Assembly: GCF_029051645.1 (NCBI RefSeq)
Contig: NZ_JAACFS010000015.1
Span: 1 to 64,000 of the forward strand
Origin: Bradyrhizobium sp. CSA112
GTDB lineage: Bacteria; Pseudomonadota; Alphaproteobacteria; Rhizobiales; Xanthobacteraceae
Length of the DNA: 64,000 nucleotides
Direction: 5' to 3'
Positions within the stretch are counted from its first letter, which is position 1, and each line of letters begins with the position of its first letter. Positions 8,429-17,444 of the stretch are shown here, piece after piece. The notes under the pieces are model-generated. The model saw only the letters and a list, made by a program, of their open reading frames with translations. It made no database searches and had not been told where the DNA came from. The position numbers were made by a program, and so were the translations under genes.

Positions 8429-9349
8429 ATGTCGCTCGCCCCCTCGGTCGCGGTTTCCCGCGCCGGCTTCAATCCGCTCCCGCTCTATATCGGCCTGTTC
8501 TGCCTGCTCTGGAGCTTCGCCTTCGTCGCCGGCAAGATCGGCGTCACCGATTGTCCGCCGCTGATTCTGCTCGCCGCGCGTTTCTCGCTGGCGGGTGTCC
8601 TGATCCTCGGCGTCACGGCGCTGCGCGGCGAAGCCTGGTCCTCGCCCACCTGGCGCGACGCCGGCATCTTCGCGATCCTCGGCGTTGCCAACAATGCGCT
8701 CTATCTCGGCCTCGGCTATACCGGCCTGCAGACGGTATCGGCCGGCCTCGGCGGCCTGATCGTCAGCGCCAATCCGGTTTTCACCGCGGTGCTCGCGGCG
8801 GTCTTCCTCGGCGAGGCGCTGACCTGGCGCAAGGTGATCGGGCTCGTGCTCGGCATCACTGGCGTCGGCTTTATCGTCTGGCATCGCATGTCGGTCGGTA
8901 CGGACGACTGGCACGGCATCCTGTTCACGCTGGCATCATTGGCATCGATTGTCGGCGGCACCATCCTGTTCAAGGTGCTGGCGCCGAAGGGCAGCCTATG
9001 GGTCGGCAACGGCGTGCAGAATATTGCCGCCGGCATCGTGCTGCTGCCGTTTGCGTTCACGTTGGCTGATGTGAGCGACATCGTTCCGAGCGCCCGGCTG
9101 CTCGGCGCGTTCGCCTTCCTCGTGCTGGGCGGCTCGATCCTGGCCTATCTGCTCTGGTTTCACCTGTTGAAGGTCTGCGGCGCGACGGCCGCGAGCGCCT
9201 ATCACTTCCTGATGCCGCCGCTCGGCATGCTGTTCGCCTTTCTCGTACTCGGCGAACACGTCGAATTCCGCGATCTGCTCGGCATCGTTCCCGTAGCCTT
9301 CGGCATTTATCTGGTGACCCGCCCCGCCGCGGCTACCGATCAATCTTAA
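8429..9349 (+). CDS. EamA/DMT family permease
   Basis: The 306-residue inner-membrane protein is built of two EamA repeats, with about ten hydrophobic segments. GLGGLIVSANPVFTA marks the end of the first repeat and AYHFLMPPLGMLFAF the same part of the second. Members of this family export metabolites or amino acid derivatives. I chose the ATG at 8429 because it has a strong ribosome-binding site, ggggaaggaga, just upstream. The longer open frame to 7715 is antisense to the LysR gene. The divergent LysR regulator probably controls it. It may form a unit with the hydrolase gene 15 bases downstream. Confidence 0.87.
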   Translation: MSLAPSVAVSRAGFNPLPLYIGLFCLLWSFAFVAGKIGVTDCPPLILLAARFSLAGVLILGVTALRGEAWSSPTWRDAGIFAILGVANNALYLGLGYTGLQTVSAGLGGLIVSANPVFTAVLAAVFLGEALTWRKVIGLVLGITGVGFIVWHRMSVGTDDWHGILFTLASLASIVGGTILFKVLAPKGSLWVGNGVQNIAAGIVLLPFAFTLADVSDIVPSARLLGAFAFLVLGGSILAYLLWFHLLKVCGATAASAYHFLMPPLGMLFAFLVLGEHVEFRDLLGIVPVAFGIYLVTRPAAATDQS

Positions 9350-9364
9350 TAGAAGGACCAAGTC

Positions 9365-10147
9365 ATGACAGTTACCATCACCCTGATCGGCGGACCCACT
9401 GCGCTGATTGAAGTCGACGGCTTCCGTCTGCTCACCGATCCGACTTTCGACGAGCCCGGCGCCTACCAACTGCCGCATGTGAAGCTGGAAAAGCTGGTTG
9501 GCCCTGCGCTCAGCGCGCATGATATCGGCGAGGTCGATGCCGTGCTGCTGAGCCACGACCAGCATTCGGACAATCTCGACCATGCGGGGCGCGATTTTCT
9601 CAAATCAGCGAAGCGCGTGCTGACGACGGAAGTCGGCGCGAATCGGCTCGGCGGCCATGCCGAAGGCTTTGCGCCATGGCAGGTCACCGAACTGACCGGC
9701 CACAACGGGCATTCACTGACGATTACCGCGACGCCCGCGCGTCATGGCCCGGCCGGCATCGAGCCACTGGCGGGCGACGTCATCGGCTTTGTGGTCTCGT
9801 CAAGCAAGCCCGGCAGTCGTCCGATCTATATCAGCGGCGACACCGTCTGGTACGACGGCGTGGCAGAAGTAGCCAAGCGCTTCAGGGCAGGCGTCGTGTT
9901 GCCGTTTGCAGGCGCGGCGCAAACCCGCGGGCCCTTCCACATCACCATGGACACCAACGATACCATCGAGACCGCGCGCGCGTTTCCGGACGCGGTGATC
10001 GTCCCCGTGCATACCGAGGGATGGAAACACTTCCGCCAGAGCGCGGACGATCTGCGCGCCACCTTCGATACGCTGGGCTTTGGATCGCGCTTGCGGATCC
10101 TGGAGCCGGGTGTTGCGACGATCATCGAGCCGCTGCACGCCGCCTAA
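9365..10147 (+). CDS. MBL fold metallo-hydrolase, UlaG-like
   Basis: The 260-residue protein starts with TITLIGGPTALIEVDG and has LLSHDQHSDNLD at about residues 60-71, a variant of the HxHxDH metal motif in which the last histidine is asparagine. Later motifs TPARHGP and YISGDTVWYDG fit the beta-lactamase-like family that includes UlaG. It follows the EamA gene by 15 bases with its own ribosome-binding site (agaagga), so the two are probably cotranscribed. The substrate is unknown. The variant metal motif means activity should not be assumed. Confidence 0.82.
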   Translation: MTVTITLIGGPTALIEVDGFRLLTDPTFDEPGAYQLPHVKLEKLVGPALSAHDIGEVDAVLLSHDQHSDNLDHAGRDFLKSAKRVLTTEVGANRLGGHAEGFAPWQVTELTGHNGHSLTITATPARHGPAGIEPLAGDVIGFVVSSSKPGSRPIYISGDTVWYDGVAEVAKRFRAGVVLPFAGAAQTRGPFHITMDTNDTIETARAFPDAVIVPVHTEGWKHFRQSADDLRATFDTLGFGSRLRILEPGVATIIEPLHAA

Positions 10148-10171
10148 CCGGCGCCTGTGGGTCCGGCGCAG

Positions 10172-10243
10172 CGGCGTCTCGAAGGATGGGCCACGGGCCT
10201 CATGGTTCGAGACGGCGCTTCGCGCCTCCTCACCATGAGGGTC
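10172..10243. repeat. dispersed inverted repeat (family C, copy 1)
   Basis: The sequence carries gtctcgaagg, cctcatggttcgagac and ctcctcaccatgaggg, the same modules as at 28317-28422. It sits between two convergent genes. Confidence 0.65.
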
Positions 10244-10247
10244 GGAA

Positions 10248-11030
10248 TCAATCCTTCCTGAACACGATCGACGCCATCCATCCCGTCATCAGTGCCATGA
10301 ACGCGGTGATCAGCCCGTAGACGAAGCCGTGCTGCTGCGCGGTGGTGGCAACGAACTGCTCGAAGCCGACCTTGACGATTTCGAACGCGGTGTCCGTCTT
10401 GGCCACCAGCGCGCCGTCGGCGAACAGCTTGATCTCGACGTTATAAAGACCGATCGGCACTTCGGCCGGCAGCGGAATGCCGGTGCGAAACAGTGTCGGC
10501 GTCAGGAACGTCACCGCCGAGGTCTCCTCGCGATAGAGGCCGTGCTGTTTGCGCAGGCGCACGAAGGCGCTGCGGAACGCGTCGTCGGGCACGACGTCGG
10601 CATAGTCGGGGCCGACGCGCTGGGTCAGCAATACGTTGTTCAGCCCGAGCTGCTGCCGCCGCTGCACCTCGGGAGAGGCGATGGCGTCGAACGGGCGGTT
10701 GGAAAACAGCGCCAGATAGGTCGGCACACCCAGAAACTGCCGGGAGTCGGTGTTGATCCAGATCCCAAACCGACGCTCCTTGCGCCGCGTCACCATGTCG
10801 GCGCGTGGGCCGGCAACCGTCACCACCAGATCGTAAGTGCGATTGGCCGGCGTGTTGGCGTCCTTCTCCACCGAGCCGAACAGCACCAGTTCCTCGCCGG
10901 AGTAGTTCGGCGTCACGGTGACGCGGTGGTTCGACACCGACACGATCAGCCGTTCGGCCCGCGCGGGCGAGGCCGCGAGCGCCAAGCCCAGCGCAAGCCA
11001 TCCGAGCATGAGGATGAGGCGCAAGGTCAT
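10248..11030 (-). CDS. TIGR02186 family membrane protein
   Basis: The 260-residue protein has an N-terminal signal segment (MTLRLILMLGWLALGLALA, cleavage likely after ARA), a soluble periplasmic domain of about 200 residues, and a C-terminal membrane helix (about 236-256). Proteins of the TIGR02186 type are encoded beside TauE/SafE permeases in alphaproteobacteria, as here. Its ATG overlaps the TauE stop (ATGA), so the two are translationally coupled. The true start is the ATG at 11030; the frame is open much further upstream but lies within the tauE gene. The function is unknown; a partner role in sulfur-anion export is inferred from context. Confidence 0.85.
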   Translation of the reverse strand: MTLRLILMLGWLALGLALAASPARAERLIVSVSNHRVTVTPNYSGEELVLFGSVEKDANTPANRTYDLVVTVAGPRADMVTRRKERRFGIWINTDSRQFLGVPTYLALFSNRPFDAIASPEVQRRQQLGLNNVLLTQRVGPDYADVVPDDAFRSAFVRLRKQHGLYREETSAVTFLTPTLFRTGIPLPAEVPIGLYNVEIKLFADGALVAKTDTAFEIVKVGFEQFVATTAQQHGFVYGLITAFMALMTGWMASIVFRKD

Positions 11031-11983
11031 CCCGTCACCCCCGTTTCGCGGATGGTGAAGAGATCCTCGGGCCGGATCACCAGTTCGACGGCAAAACGGA
11101 CACCGACGGCGAGCACCAATAGCCCGAGCAGGAGCCGCAAATGCTCGCCGCGGATTTTCTGCCCGGCGCGCGCGCCGAACTGCGCGCCGGTGACGCCGCC
11201 GACCATCAGGATCAGCGCCAGCACGGCATCGACCAGATGGTTGGTGACCGCATGCAGCATGGTGGCGAACACCATCGTGACCAGCGTGAGCACCATCGAG
11301 GTGCCGATCACGGTCGAGGTCGGCACCCGCAGTACGTAGATCAGCAGCGGCACCAGGATGAAGCCGCCGCCGATGCCCATCACGGCGCCGATGAAGCCGA
11401 TGATCAGGCCGATCACGACGACGGGAATGACCGACAGATAGATTTTCGAGCGCTTGAAGCGCATCTTCAGCGGCAATCCATGGATCCAGACATGGCTGCC
11501 CGGGCGGCGCGTGGTGACCGGACCGCCGCGGCGGGCCCTGAGCAGCGCGCGCAGGCCCTCCCAGAACATCAGAGCGCCGACGGTGGTCAGCAGGATCACG
11601 TAAGACGTCGCGATCATGAGATCGAGCTGACCGAGCGAGCGCAGCAGCGTGAAGGTCCATACCCCCAGCGCGGTGCCTAGAGTGCCGCCGGTCAATAGCA
11701 CCAGCGCCAGGAGCGGATCGATGGCGCGCCGTCGCCAATAGGATATCGCGCCGGAAAACGAGGAGGCGGCGATGTGGCTGGCGACGGAGGCGACCGCGAC
11801 CGCTGGCGCAATGCCGACGAAGATCAACAGCGGCGTCATCAGGAAACCGCCGCCGATCCCGAACATGCCGGAGACGAACCCAACCGCCGCGCCCATCGCC
11901 AGGATGAGGAAGACATTGACTGGAATGTCGGCGATCGGGAGGTAGAGCTGCACGCGCGTCTGCTTTTTGTAGCTTTGCCGCAA
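11027..11983 (-). CDS. sulfite exporter TauE/SafE family protein
   Basis: The protein has up to 318 residues and about eight membrane helices in two repeats. Each repeat carries the family motif: GMFGIGGGFLMTPLL near 40-54 and VMGIGGGFILVPLL near 200-213. TauE/SafE proteins move sulfite, sulfoacetate or other anions across the inner membrane. The start at 11983 gives a basic leader; a GTG at 11953 (VQLYLPIADIPVN) matches the N-terminus I recall for relatives and may be the real start. It is upstream of and coupled to the TIGR02186 gene. Confidence 0.88.
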   Translation of the reverse strand: MRQSYKKQTRVQLYLPIADIPVNVFLILAMGAAVGFVSGMFGIGGGFLMTPLLIFVGIAPAVAVASVASHIAASSFSGAISYWRRRAIDPLLALVLLTGGTLGTALGVWTFTLLRSLGQLDLMIATSYVILLTTVGALMFWEGLRALLRARRGGPVTTRRPGSHVWIHGLPLKMRFKRSKIYLSVIPVVVIGLIIGFIGAVMGIGGGFILVPLLIYVLRVPTSTVIGTSMVLTLVTMVFATMLHAVTNHLVDAVLALILMVGGVTGAQFGARAGQKIRGEHLRLLLGLLVLAVGVRFAVELVIRPEDLFTIRETGVTG

Positions 11984-12238
11984 CAGACGGCCGACGGCCG
12001 CTCACGGCATGGTTTCTCTTCTATTTGCCGGCAGTGGGGATCCGGTTCGCGCATGCACGTTTGCGTGCGCAGGGCCGGTTCCCGCGCCTTTGCATAACTG
12101 AATTCGAAGAGATGAGGGACTAAAAATGCCCGGAAAGGCAAATTTTTGCCGTACGTGCCCGCGCGTCCGTCAGGATCTTGAAACGCTGTTACAAATCCGT
12201 GGGGCAGGTCGGTTCGTGGGGCCCGGTGCTCGGCGTGC

Positions 12239-13093
12239 TCAGGGCTTTCCGAGCGGGTCGGTGACGAGGTTCATCGCCAGCGCCTGTTTGGGGCTGAGCC
12301 AGCGAATCTCCCGGGTCTCGGACATGGCTTCCACGATGGAGGACGACACCCCCATTTTGGTCATGTAGCCCAGCACCGCGCCGGAAACCCGTTGCGCCTC
12401 GGCGACGGGATCATCGACGGGCCGGGTTGTGACAAACCGATGAACACCCAGGGCCGAGCCCAATACGCCGAAGCGGGCCTTGCCGCCGGCATAGACGAGC
12501 ACGCAGGCGCTGGCGCAGTAGCCAGGCTTGACGCGGCCCGAGGCGTCGGCGCTGCCGACGGCGGTCGCCAGCGAGCGTGACCGGATGATCTCGCCGATGA
12601 TAGCGGCCTGGTTCAGATCGCCGCCGGGAGAGGCCAACAGGACAATGTCGCCCGCCGCCAGATCGGCCTGGTCCAGCCTGCCGCGAAACCAGTTAGCGGC
12701 GGCGGGGCCGATCGTCCCGCTGACGAACAGGGCACGCCGGCCCGGGCTCGAACCATCGAGATGGAGCGTGTCGATCACCTGGGATGTCAGGCTTGGGGAG
12801 ACGTACTGGTCCTTCCAGTAGTCCCAGGCCTCCGGCTGCGACAGGTCCCGGTAGGCGCGAATGACGACGCCGGCAACCAGCAGGATGAAGATTGCGACCG
12901 TCCAGAAATGCCGTTTATGCCAGGGCAACTGGACTGGCGGTGTCGGGGCCTGACCGGGCGGTAAGCGCGGCGGCGCCACCGCAGGGCCTGTCGGCGACCT
13001 CCGGAAGCGATTTTCTCCATCCTGGCTGTCGTCGGTAGGCAATCGGTCCTCGTTGCAGGCGGACCCGCTCGGGGTCGGGCTGGCCCGAAGCAT
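12239..13093 (-). CDS. membrane-anchored ClpP/crotonase-fold protein, function unknown
   Basis: The 284-residue protein has a proline-rich cytoplasmic leader, one membrane helix at about 62-80, and a periplasmic domain with the ClpP-like pattern: VLLASPGGDLNQA (oxyanion glycine pair) and YCASACVLVYAGG (candidate catalytic serine between two cysteines). Proteins of the COG3904 type look like this and lack a known substrate. It lies 66 bases downstream of the PodJ-like gene on the same strand, so a cell-envelope role is possible. That link is inference. Confidence 0.72.
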   Translation of the reverse strand: MLRASPTPSGSACNEDRLPTDDSQDGENRFRRSPTGPAVAPPRLPPGQAPTPPVQLPWHKRHFWTVAIFILLVAGVVIRAYRDLSQPEAWDYWKDQYVSPSLTSQVIDTLHLDGSSPGRRALFVSGTIGPAAANWFRGRLDQADLAAGDIVLLASPGGDLNQAAIIGEIIRSRSLATAVGSADASGRVKPGYCASACVLVYAGGKARFGVLGSALGVHRFVTTRPVDDPVAEAQRVSGAVLGYMTKMGVSSSIVEAMSETREIRWLSPKQALAMNLVTDPLGKP

Positions 13094-13159
13094 TATACGA
13101 ATTTATGGCCGAGGATATGGCGGCGATGCCGCCGGCATCGCAACTCGTCTTAATGAACT

Positions 13160-16100
13160 TTAATGAACGGCGGCGGCGGTGCGCTTGGTCGCGGCCGACT
13201 TGGCGGCGGGCTTGGCCGTGGTTGCCGGTGCCGAATCCCAGCCCGCCGCCGGTGACGCCGCGTTGACGGCGTCGTCGGGTTGCGGCTCCGGCGTGAAGGT
13301 CTGGATAGCGAGCCTGGCGGCCGCCAGCGACTGGACGTCGAGGCGCTTGGCGATATCGTCGCGCTTGCGCCCCGCATCTGCGTCGCCCTGGGCCGCCGCG
13401 AGGCTGAACCATTTGAAGGATTCGGCGAGGTTCTGTTCGACGCCGATGCCGCGGGCATAGAGGATGCCGAGGTTGAACTGGCTGTCGGCGACGCCGCGAT
13501 CGGCAGCCTTGCGGAACCATACCGACGCGCTCTTGTAATTGGCGCCCTTGCCGCCGCCGTCGGCGTCGAGCACGGCCAGATTGTGCATCGCCTTGGCGCT
13601 GCCGCGTTCGGCCGCCTGCTGATAGTAACGCCGCGCAATATCGACGTCGCGTTTCACGCTCAGGCCCTTCTCGTAGAAGGTGCCGAGCCGGAAGATCGCG
13701 GGCACCACACCGGCCTGCGCCGCGCGGTCATACCATTTGGCGGCTTCCTCGAGGTTCGAGGCAACGCCCTTGCCTTCCGCAAAGCGCGTGCCGATCTCGT
13801 AGGCCGCGGCCGGGTCGCCCTTCAGCGCGGCGGCGCGCAATACCGGTCCGCCGATGCCGTCGGGCAGCCGCTCGGTCGGCGGCACCGCGATCATGGCAAG
13901 CTTCCCGCCGGTGGCCGGCACCGTCGGGATCGCGCCGGTGATGTCGTTGGCTGCCGGGGGCGGCGCTGGCTGCGGCGGCACCGCGATACGCGCGCTATCC
14001 AGCGTGTTGGGTGCGGAAGAATTGTTCGACTGCTTCTCGACCGGGGTCGGCGAGATCATCAGGGGTCCCGGTGCCGCGGGCATCGCGGGTTTGGCGCTGC
14101 TCTCCGACGCGGCGGGGGCCTGCACTGGTGCCGCTGGCTCGCTGGGCCGTTCCATCATCGGCAGTTGCAGCACGCTGCCGGTATCGAGCAGCGTCATCGC
14201 CATCTTGAAGGTGCCGAGCACGATCACGACCACGCTCGCGCCGACCAGGAGCGAGCGGATCTTGGAGGAAATGTTCGAGGGGATCTTGTCGTCGGCCTTG
14301 GCCTTGCCGCCGGACTTGTCCGTGAGCGCGGCCTTCGCAGCCGAACGTCCGGCTTTCTCGGGCGGGGGCGCCGCGGCTGCGGCCTGCGCAGCGCGGCGCG
14401 CGGCGGCAATGAAGCTCGACGAACTGACCGGCTCCTTCGGAGCCGAAGCGATCTCGCTGATCGCGTTTTCGGAAGCCGCGATCCGTTCCGACGGCGAAGA
14501 GACGCGCGCTGGCGGGCGCGTGCCCGGCTCGAGCGGATGATCCGGCGGCAATTCCGGCGCAATCGCGGTACGCGGCGCTGCGGCATGCGGCTCGAGGATT
14601 TCGCTGATCGCCCGCGGCGGCAGTGGCGGGGCCACCGGCGCTGCCGGCTGGACCGCGTGGAATTCGCGCGGCGCGGCGGCGAAATGTTCTTGCGGGCTCG
14701 CTTGCAGCGCGGCGGGGTTCGGCAACTCCGGCTTCGATTGCTGCGGATAGGTCCGCAGCGGCGTGGTTATGCGGGGCGCTTCCTCGCGCATCTCGGCCGC
14801 TGCAGACGGAGAGGCGGGCGCGGCCGGCGCGGCGCGAACCCCGCGCAGATCGCCTTCGATCATCGACAGGCGATCGACGACATGGCCGAGCGTATTGTGA
14901 ACGGTCTCGAGCGAGTCCTGCGTGCGGCGGTCGGTTTCCGACTGGCTGAAGCGGATGTCGGACAGCTCGCGCTTGACCAGATCGACGATGCCGGAGGCCA
15001 TCGGCTGTGCCGCGTCGCCGGAATTGCGATTGGATTCGGCGAGGGCGACCAGGCTGGCGTGCTGGCGTTCGAGAGAACGCAGAATGTCGTGCAGGCCTTC
15101 CTCGACCCGTCCGAGGTCGACGGTGGGAGCGGCGGAACGGTCGTTGGAGGCTTCCAGGCGCTCCAGCAGATAGGACACGCGCTGTTCGAGATGGGCAAAC
15201 GCCGACGCATTGTCGTTGCCGGCCGGGATACGGTCGAGCCGTTCCGACAGCGAGCGCAGCGCGTTGTCGAGATATTCCGAATGCTCGCTCGCAGCCGGCG
15301 GCTGCCGGCTTTCCAGCGTCGAGGTCAGCGCCGCCAGGCGCTGCTCGAGCATGCCGAAGGCGTCGCTGTTGCCGTCAAAGCGGGAAAGCTGGTCGACCTT
15401 GGCCGACAGCGTGTGCACGTCCTCGGCTAGCCGGGCCAGCGCGTCGTTGGAGGCGACGTTGGAGACGATACCGCGCAGCGCCGCAATCGCGCTTTCGAGC
15501 TGTTGCACCGTCGACGGATCGTCGTTCGAGCGCAGGATCAGATCGAGCTTGGCGCCGAGGTTGCGGATCGCCTCGTCATAGCCGGCGAGCTGCTCGGCCG
15601 GCGTCAGCGAGCGCAGCACTTCGCGGATTTCGCCGAGCGCGCGCTCGATGCCGGCAAGCGTCTGGCCGTCGCTGCCGTGCTGGCGGCTGTCGTCGATGCG
15701 GCGGGACAGCGAGCGGATTTCGTTCTCGAGCGATTCGATCTCCCGGCGCGGCACCGCCTCGGTGATAGCGTGGCGGATTTCGGCGAGCTCGCTGCGGAAC
15801 GCCGCAATCGACTGCTCGACATGATCGGGACGCTGCAGCGCCTCGATCTGGCTGGTGATCTTGAGCAGGTGCCGTTCAAGCGATGAAAAATCCGGTCCGG
15901 CCGGCGCTGCCTGCATGGGCTGTGCGGAATTGGGCTGCGCCGAATTGGGCTTGGCGGCAGCGACCGTCGGCGCGCCATTGCGCAGCGGCATCTGCCGCGG
16001 CTGCGGACTGTCGAGTTCGTTCTGGCGCGCAGCGATTTCCGCGATTGCAAAATCCATCGTGGCCGGACTGAGCGGCGGCGCGGGGTGATAGACCTGGGCA

Positions 16101-16519
16101 GCGGCACGCTCGACCATCTCGGTCTGGCGCTGCTTTTCCTGCATCTGGGCCTGACGGGCCGGCACGGGGTTGGAAATCTGCGACAGTCGCGCGTCGAGAC
16201 GCGAAATGGCTTCGTTGAGCTGGCGGGCCACCGTCGGCTCGCCGCGGGCTGCTTCGCCGCGCGGAGCGGGCCGCGAAATCAGCTCGATCTGCTTTGTGAT
16301 CGAATCCAGCCGCTGGTGAATGTCCGCCACGTCGGGGATTTGCCGCGGCATCGCCGGCCGCTGCTCGGAAGGCGCGCCGAAGCTGGGCGGGGCTGGTTCG
16401 CCGACGGTAGAATTGATCCAGTCGCTCAACGACATGCCGGCGCGGCGCGCCGCCGCCTCGGCCCTTTCGCGGACGGATGGATCGATGCCGTCAACACTCC
16501 ACGATACGCGCGAATTCAT
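13160..16519 (-). CDS. PodJ-like polar localisation protein with Sel1 repeats
   Basis: The protein is 1119 residues. The N-terminus reads MNSRVSWSVDGIDPSVRERA, a known opening of rhizobial PodJ-like proteins. A long cytoplasmic part rich in heptads (about 210-600) predicts coiled coil, then a Pro/Ala-rich linker, one membrane helix near 752-772, and a periplasmic part with about four Sel1/TPR repeats at about 900-1060 (for example AAAYEIGTRFAEGKG and KAMHNLAVLDADGGG). A lysine/alanine tail ends the protein, and I see no C-terminal peptidoglycan-binding domain of the kind present in Caulobacter PodJ. The probable role is pole organisation and growth. A near-consensus CtrA site lies upstream at 16646-16660. 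Confidence 0.8.
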   Translation of the reverse strand: MNSRVSWSVDGIDPSVRERAEAAARRAGMSLSDWINSTVGEPAPPSFGAPSEQRPAMPRQIPDVADIHQRLDSITKQIELISRPAPRGEAARGEPTVARQLNEAISRLDARLSQISNPVPARQAQMQEKQRQTEMVERAAAQVYHPAPPLSPATMDFAIAEIAARQNELDSPQPRQMPLRNGAPTVAAAKPNSAQPNSAQPMQAAPAGPDFSSLERHLLKITSQIEALQRPDHVEQSIAAFRSELAEIRHAITEAVPRREIESLENEIRSLSRRIDDSRQHGSDGQTLAGIERALGEIREVLRSLTPAEQLAGYDEAIRNLGAKLDLILRSNDDPSTVQQLESAIAALRGIVSNVASNDALARLAEDVHTLSAKVDQLSRFDGNSDAFGMLEQRLAALTSTLESRQPPAASEHSEYLDNALRSLSERLDRIPAGNDNASAFAHLEQRVSYLLERLEASNDRSAAPTVDLGRVEEGLHDILRSLERQHASLVALAESNRNSGDAAQPMASGIVDLVKRELSDIRFSQSETDRRTQDSLETVHNTLGHVVDRLSMIEGDLRGVRAAPAAPASPSAAAEMREEAPRITTPLRTYPQQSKPELPNPAALQASPQEHFAAAPREFHAVQPAAPVAPPLPPRAISEILEPHAAAPRTAIAPELPPDHPLEPGTRPPARVSSPSERIAASENAISEIASAPKEPVSSSSFIAAARRAAQAAAAAPPPEKAGRSAAKAALTDKSGGKAKADDKIPSNISSKIRSLLVGASVVVIVLGTFKMAMTLLDTGSVLQLPMMERPSEPAAPVQAPAASESSAKPAMPAAPGPLMISPTPVEKQSNNSSAPNTLDSARIAVPPQPAPPPAANDITGAIPTVPATGGKLAMIAVPPTERLPDGIGGPVLRAAALKGDPAAAYEIGTRFAEGKGVASNLEEAAKWYDRAAQAGVVPAIFRLGTFYEKGLSVKRDVDIARRYYQQAAERGSAKAMHNLAVLDADGGGKGANYKSASVWFRKAADRGVADSQFNLGILYARGIGVEQNLAESFKWFSLAAAQGDADAGRKRDDIAKRLDVQSLAAARLAIQTFTPEPQPDDAVNAASPAAGWDSAPATTAKPAAKSAATKRTAAAVH

Positions 16520-16645
16520 GCTTTCGTCCGGTTCCGCTTCGGCGCCCCACCTGCGCCATCAGCCTCCCCGCGCGTCCCACCGAAGAGACAATCGTATTTT
16601 CCCGCGCAGGTCGCCTGCCTCGGAACTGACTTTTGTTCGTCACGG

Positions 16646-16660
16646 TAAATAACGGGTTAA
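16646..16660 (-). promoter_or_regulatory. candidate CtrA binding site upstream of the PodJ-like gene
   Basis: On the minus strand the sequence reads ttaa-cccgtta-ttta, one base from the CtrA consensus TTAA-N7-TTAA. It is about 130 bases before the PodJ-like start. In Caulobacter podJ is under cell-cycle control, which fits, but a single near match in a GC-rich genome is weak evidence. Confidence 0.35.
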
Positions 16661-16722
16661 GGAATGCGACGGACGGCCCCAAAAGTTACCAGGGCGACCA
16701 AATCGGCCGGCTCTAGAAGGCT

Positions 16723-17319
16723 CTAGCCGCTTTTTTCGCGCTGGCCGTCCTCGATCGGCACGACGTTGCTCCGTTCGGCGCCGGAGGACAGGGCAGACAA
16801 CGCCTCGATCGCCTCTTCGCACCACTCCGCCACGGCGCGCTCGTGGGCGAGGCCGATGCGAAGCCCGAGCAATTTGCCTACATCGGCCGGCGGCGCCGTG
16901 CCGTCCGGAAAGCGTTTGTTGAGCAGGCGCTCATACCGGGCAAACCGGTCACGGTGATGTTCCAGCCGCGCCATCAGGTCGGTGCGCAGCGGTTCGATGT
17001 CGACGCTGTCGAGCGCATAGAGCCGCACCAGCAGGTCGTCCTTGATCGAGGCCGGCACGCTCGGTCGCGCGGCCCAATGCCGGAGCGCGGCCCGTCCCTC
17101 CGGCGTCAGTGTATAGACCAGCTTGTTGGGCTTGCCGGACTGCACGACCTCGCGGCCCTGGATATGGCCGCGGTCGCGAAGCTTGGTGAGCTCCCGATAA
17201 ATTTGCTGGTGGTCGGCCTTCCAGAAGAATCCAATGGAGTTGTCGAACGTCTTGGCGAGCTCATAGCCCGTCATCGGACGTTCGGTCAGGCAGGCAAGGA
17301 TCGCGTCACCAAGCGCCAC
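16723..17319 (-). CDS. PadR family transcriptional regulator
   Basis: The 198-residue protein has an N-terminal PadR winged helix (about 1-75: ALGDAILACLTERPMTGYEL, then the wing near GKPNKLVYTLTPEGR) and a C-terminal helical Vir-like domain used for dimerisation. It is divergent from the SnoaL-like gene with 125 bases between them. A perfect dyad tatgca-N6-tgcata lies in that gap, so autoregulation together with control of the neighbour is likely. Phenolic-type ligands are usual for the family; the ligand here is unknown. Confidence 0.87.
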   Translation of the reverse strand: MALGDAILACLTERPMTGYELAKTFDNSIGFFWKADHQQIYRELTKLRDRGHIQGREVVQSGKPNKLVYTLTPEGRAALRHWAARPSVPASIKDDLLVRLYALDSVDIEPLRTDLMARLEHHRDRFARYERLLNKRFPDGTAPPADVGKLLGLRIGLAHERAVAEWCEEAIEALSALSSGAERSNVVPIEDGQREKSG

Positions 17320-17354
17320 GACGCCGGCCCTCCGGATTCAACAATGATTGACAT

Positions 17355-17372
17355 TATGCATAAAGTTGCATA
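17355..17372. promoter_or_regulatory. candidate PadR operator
   Basis: Perfect 6-bp arms tatgca and tgcata are separated by six bases in the divergent gap between the PadR and SnoaL-like genes. AT-rich dyads of this size are typical PadR targets. The assignment is by position and symmetry. Confidence 0.5.
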
Positions 17373-17444
17373 TGCGTCAACGCGCATAAGCTCCGGAGAG
17401 GTCTCTTCCCCGGCGTCAACCCCGTCATCGCCCGCACAGGAGAC

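Noticed and set aside
11031..12005. Upstream extension of the TIGR02186 gene
   Set aside because: It overlaps tauE in another frame, and the signal peptide begins exactly at the ATG at 11030.
12126..12368. Small plus-strand frame near the end of the ClpP-fold gene
   Set aside because: It overlaps the C-terminal coding part of the minus-strand gene and has no recognisable features.
13280..15430. A 716-codon open frame antisense to the PodJ-like gene
   Set aside because: It is a high-GC shadow with Arg/Gly-rich composition and no ribosome-binding site; the PodJ-like protein has clear domains.
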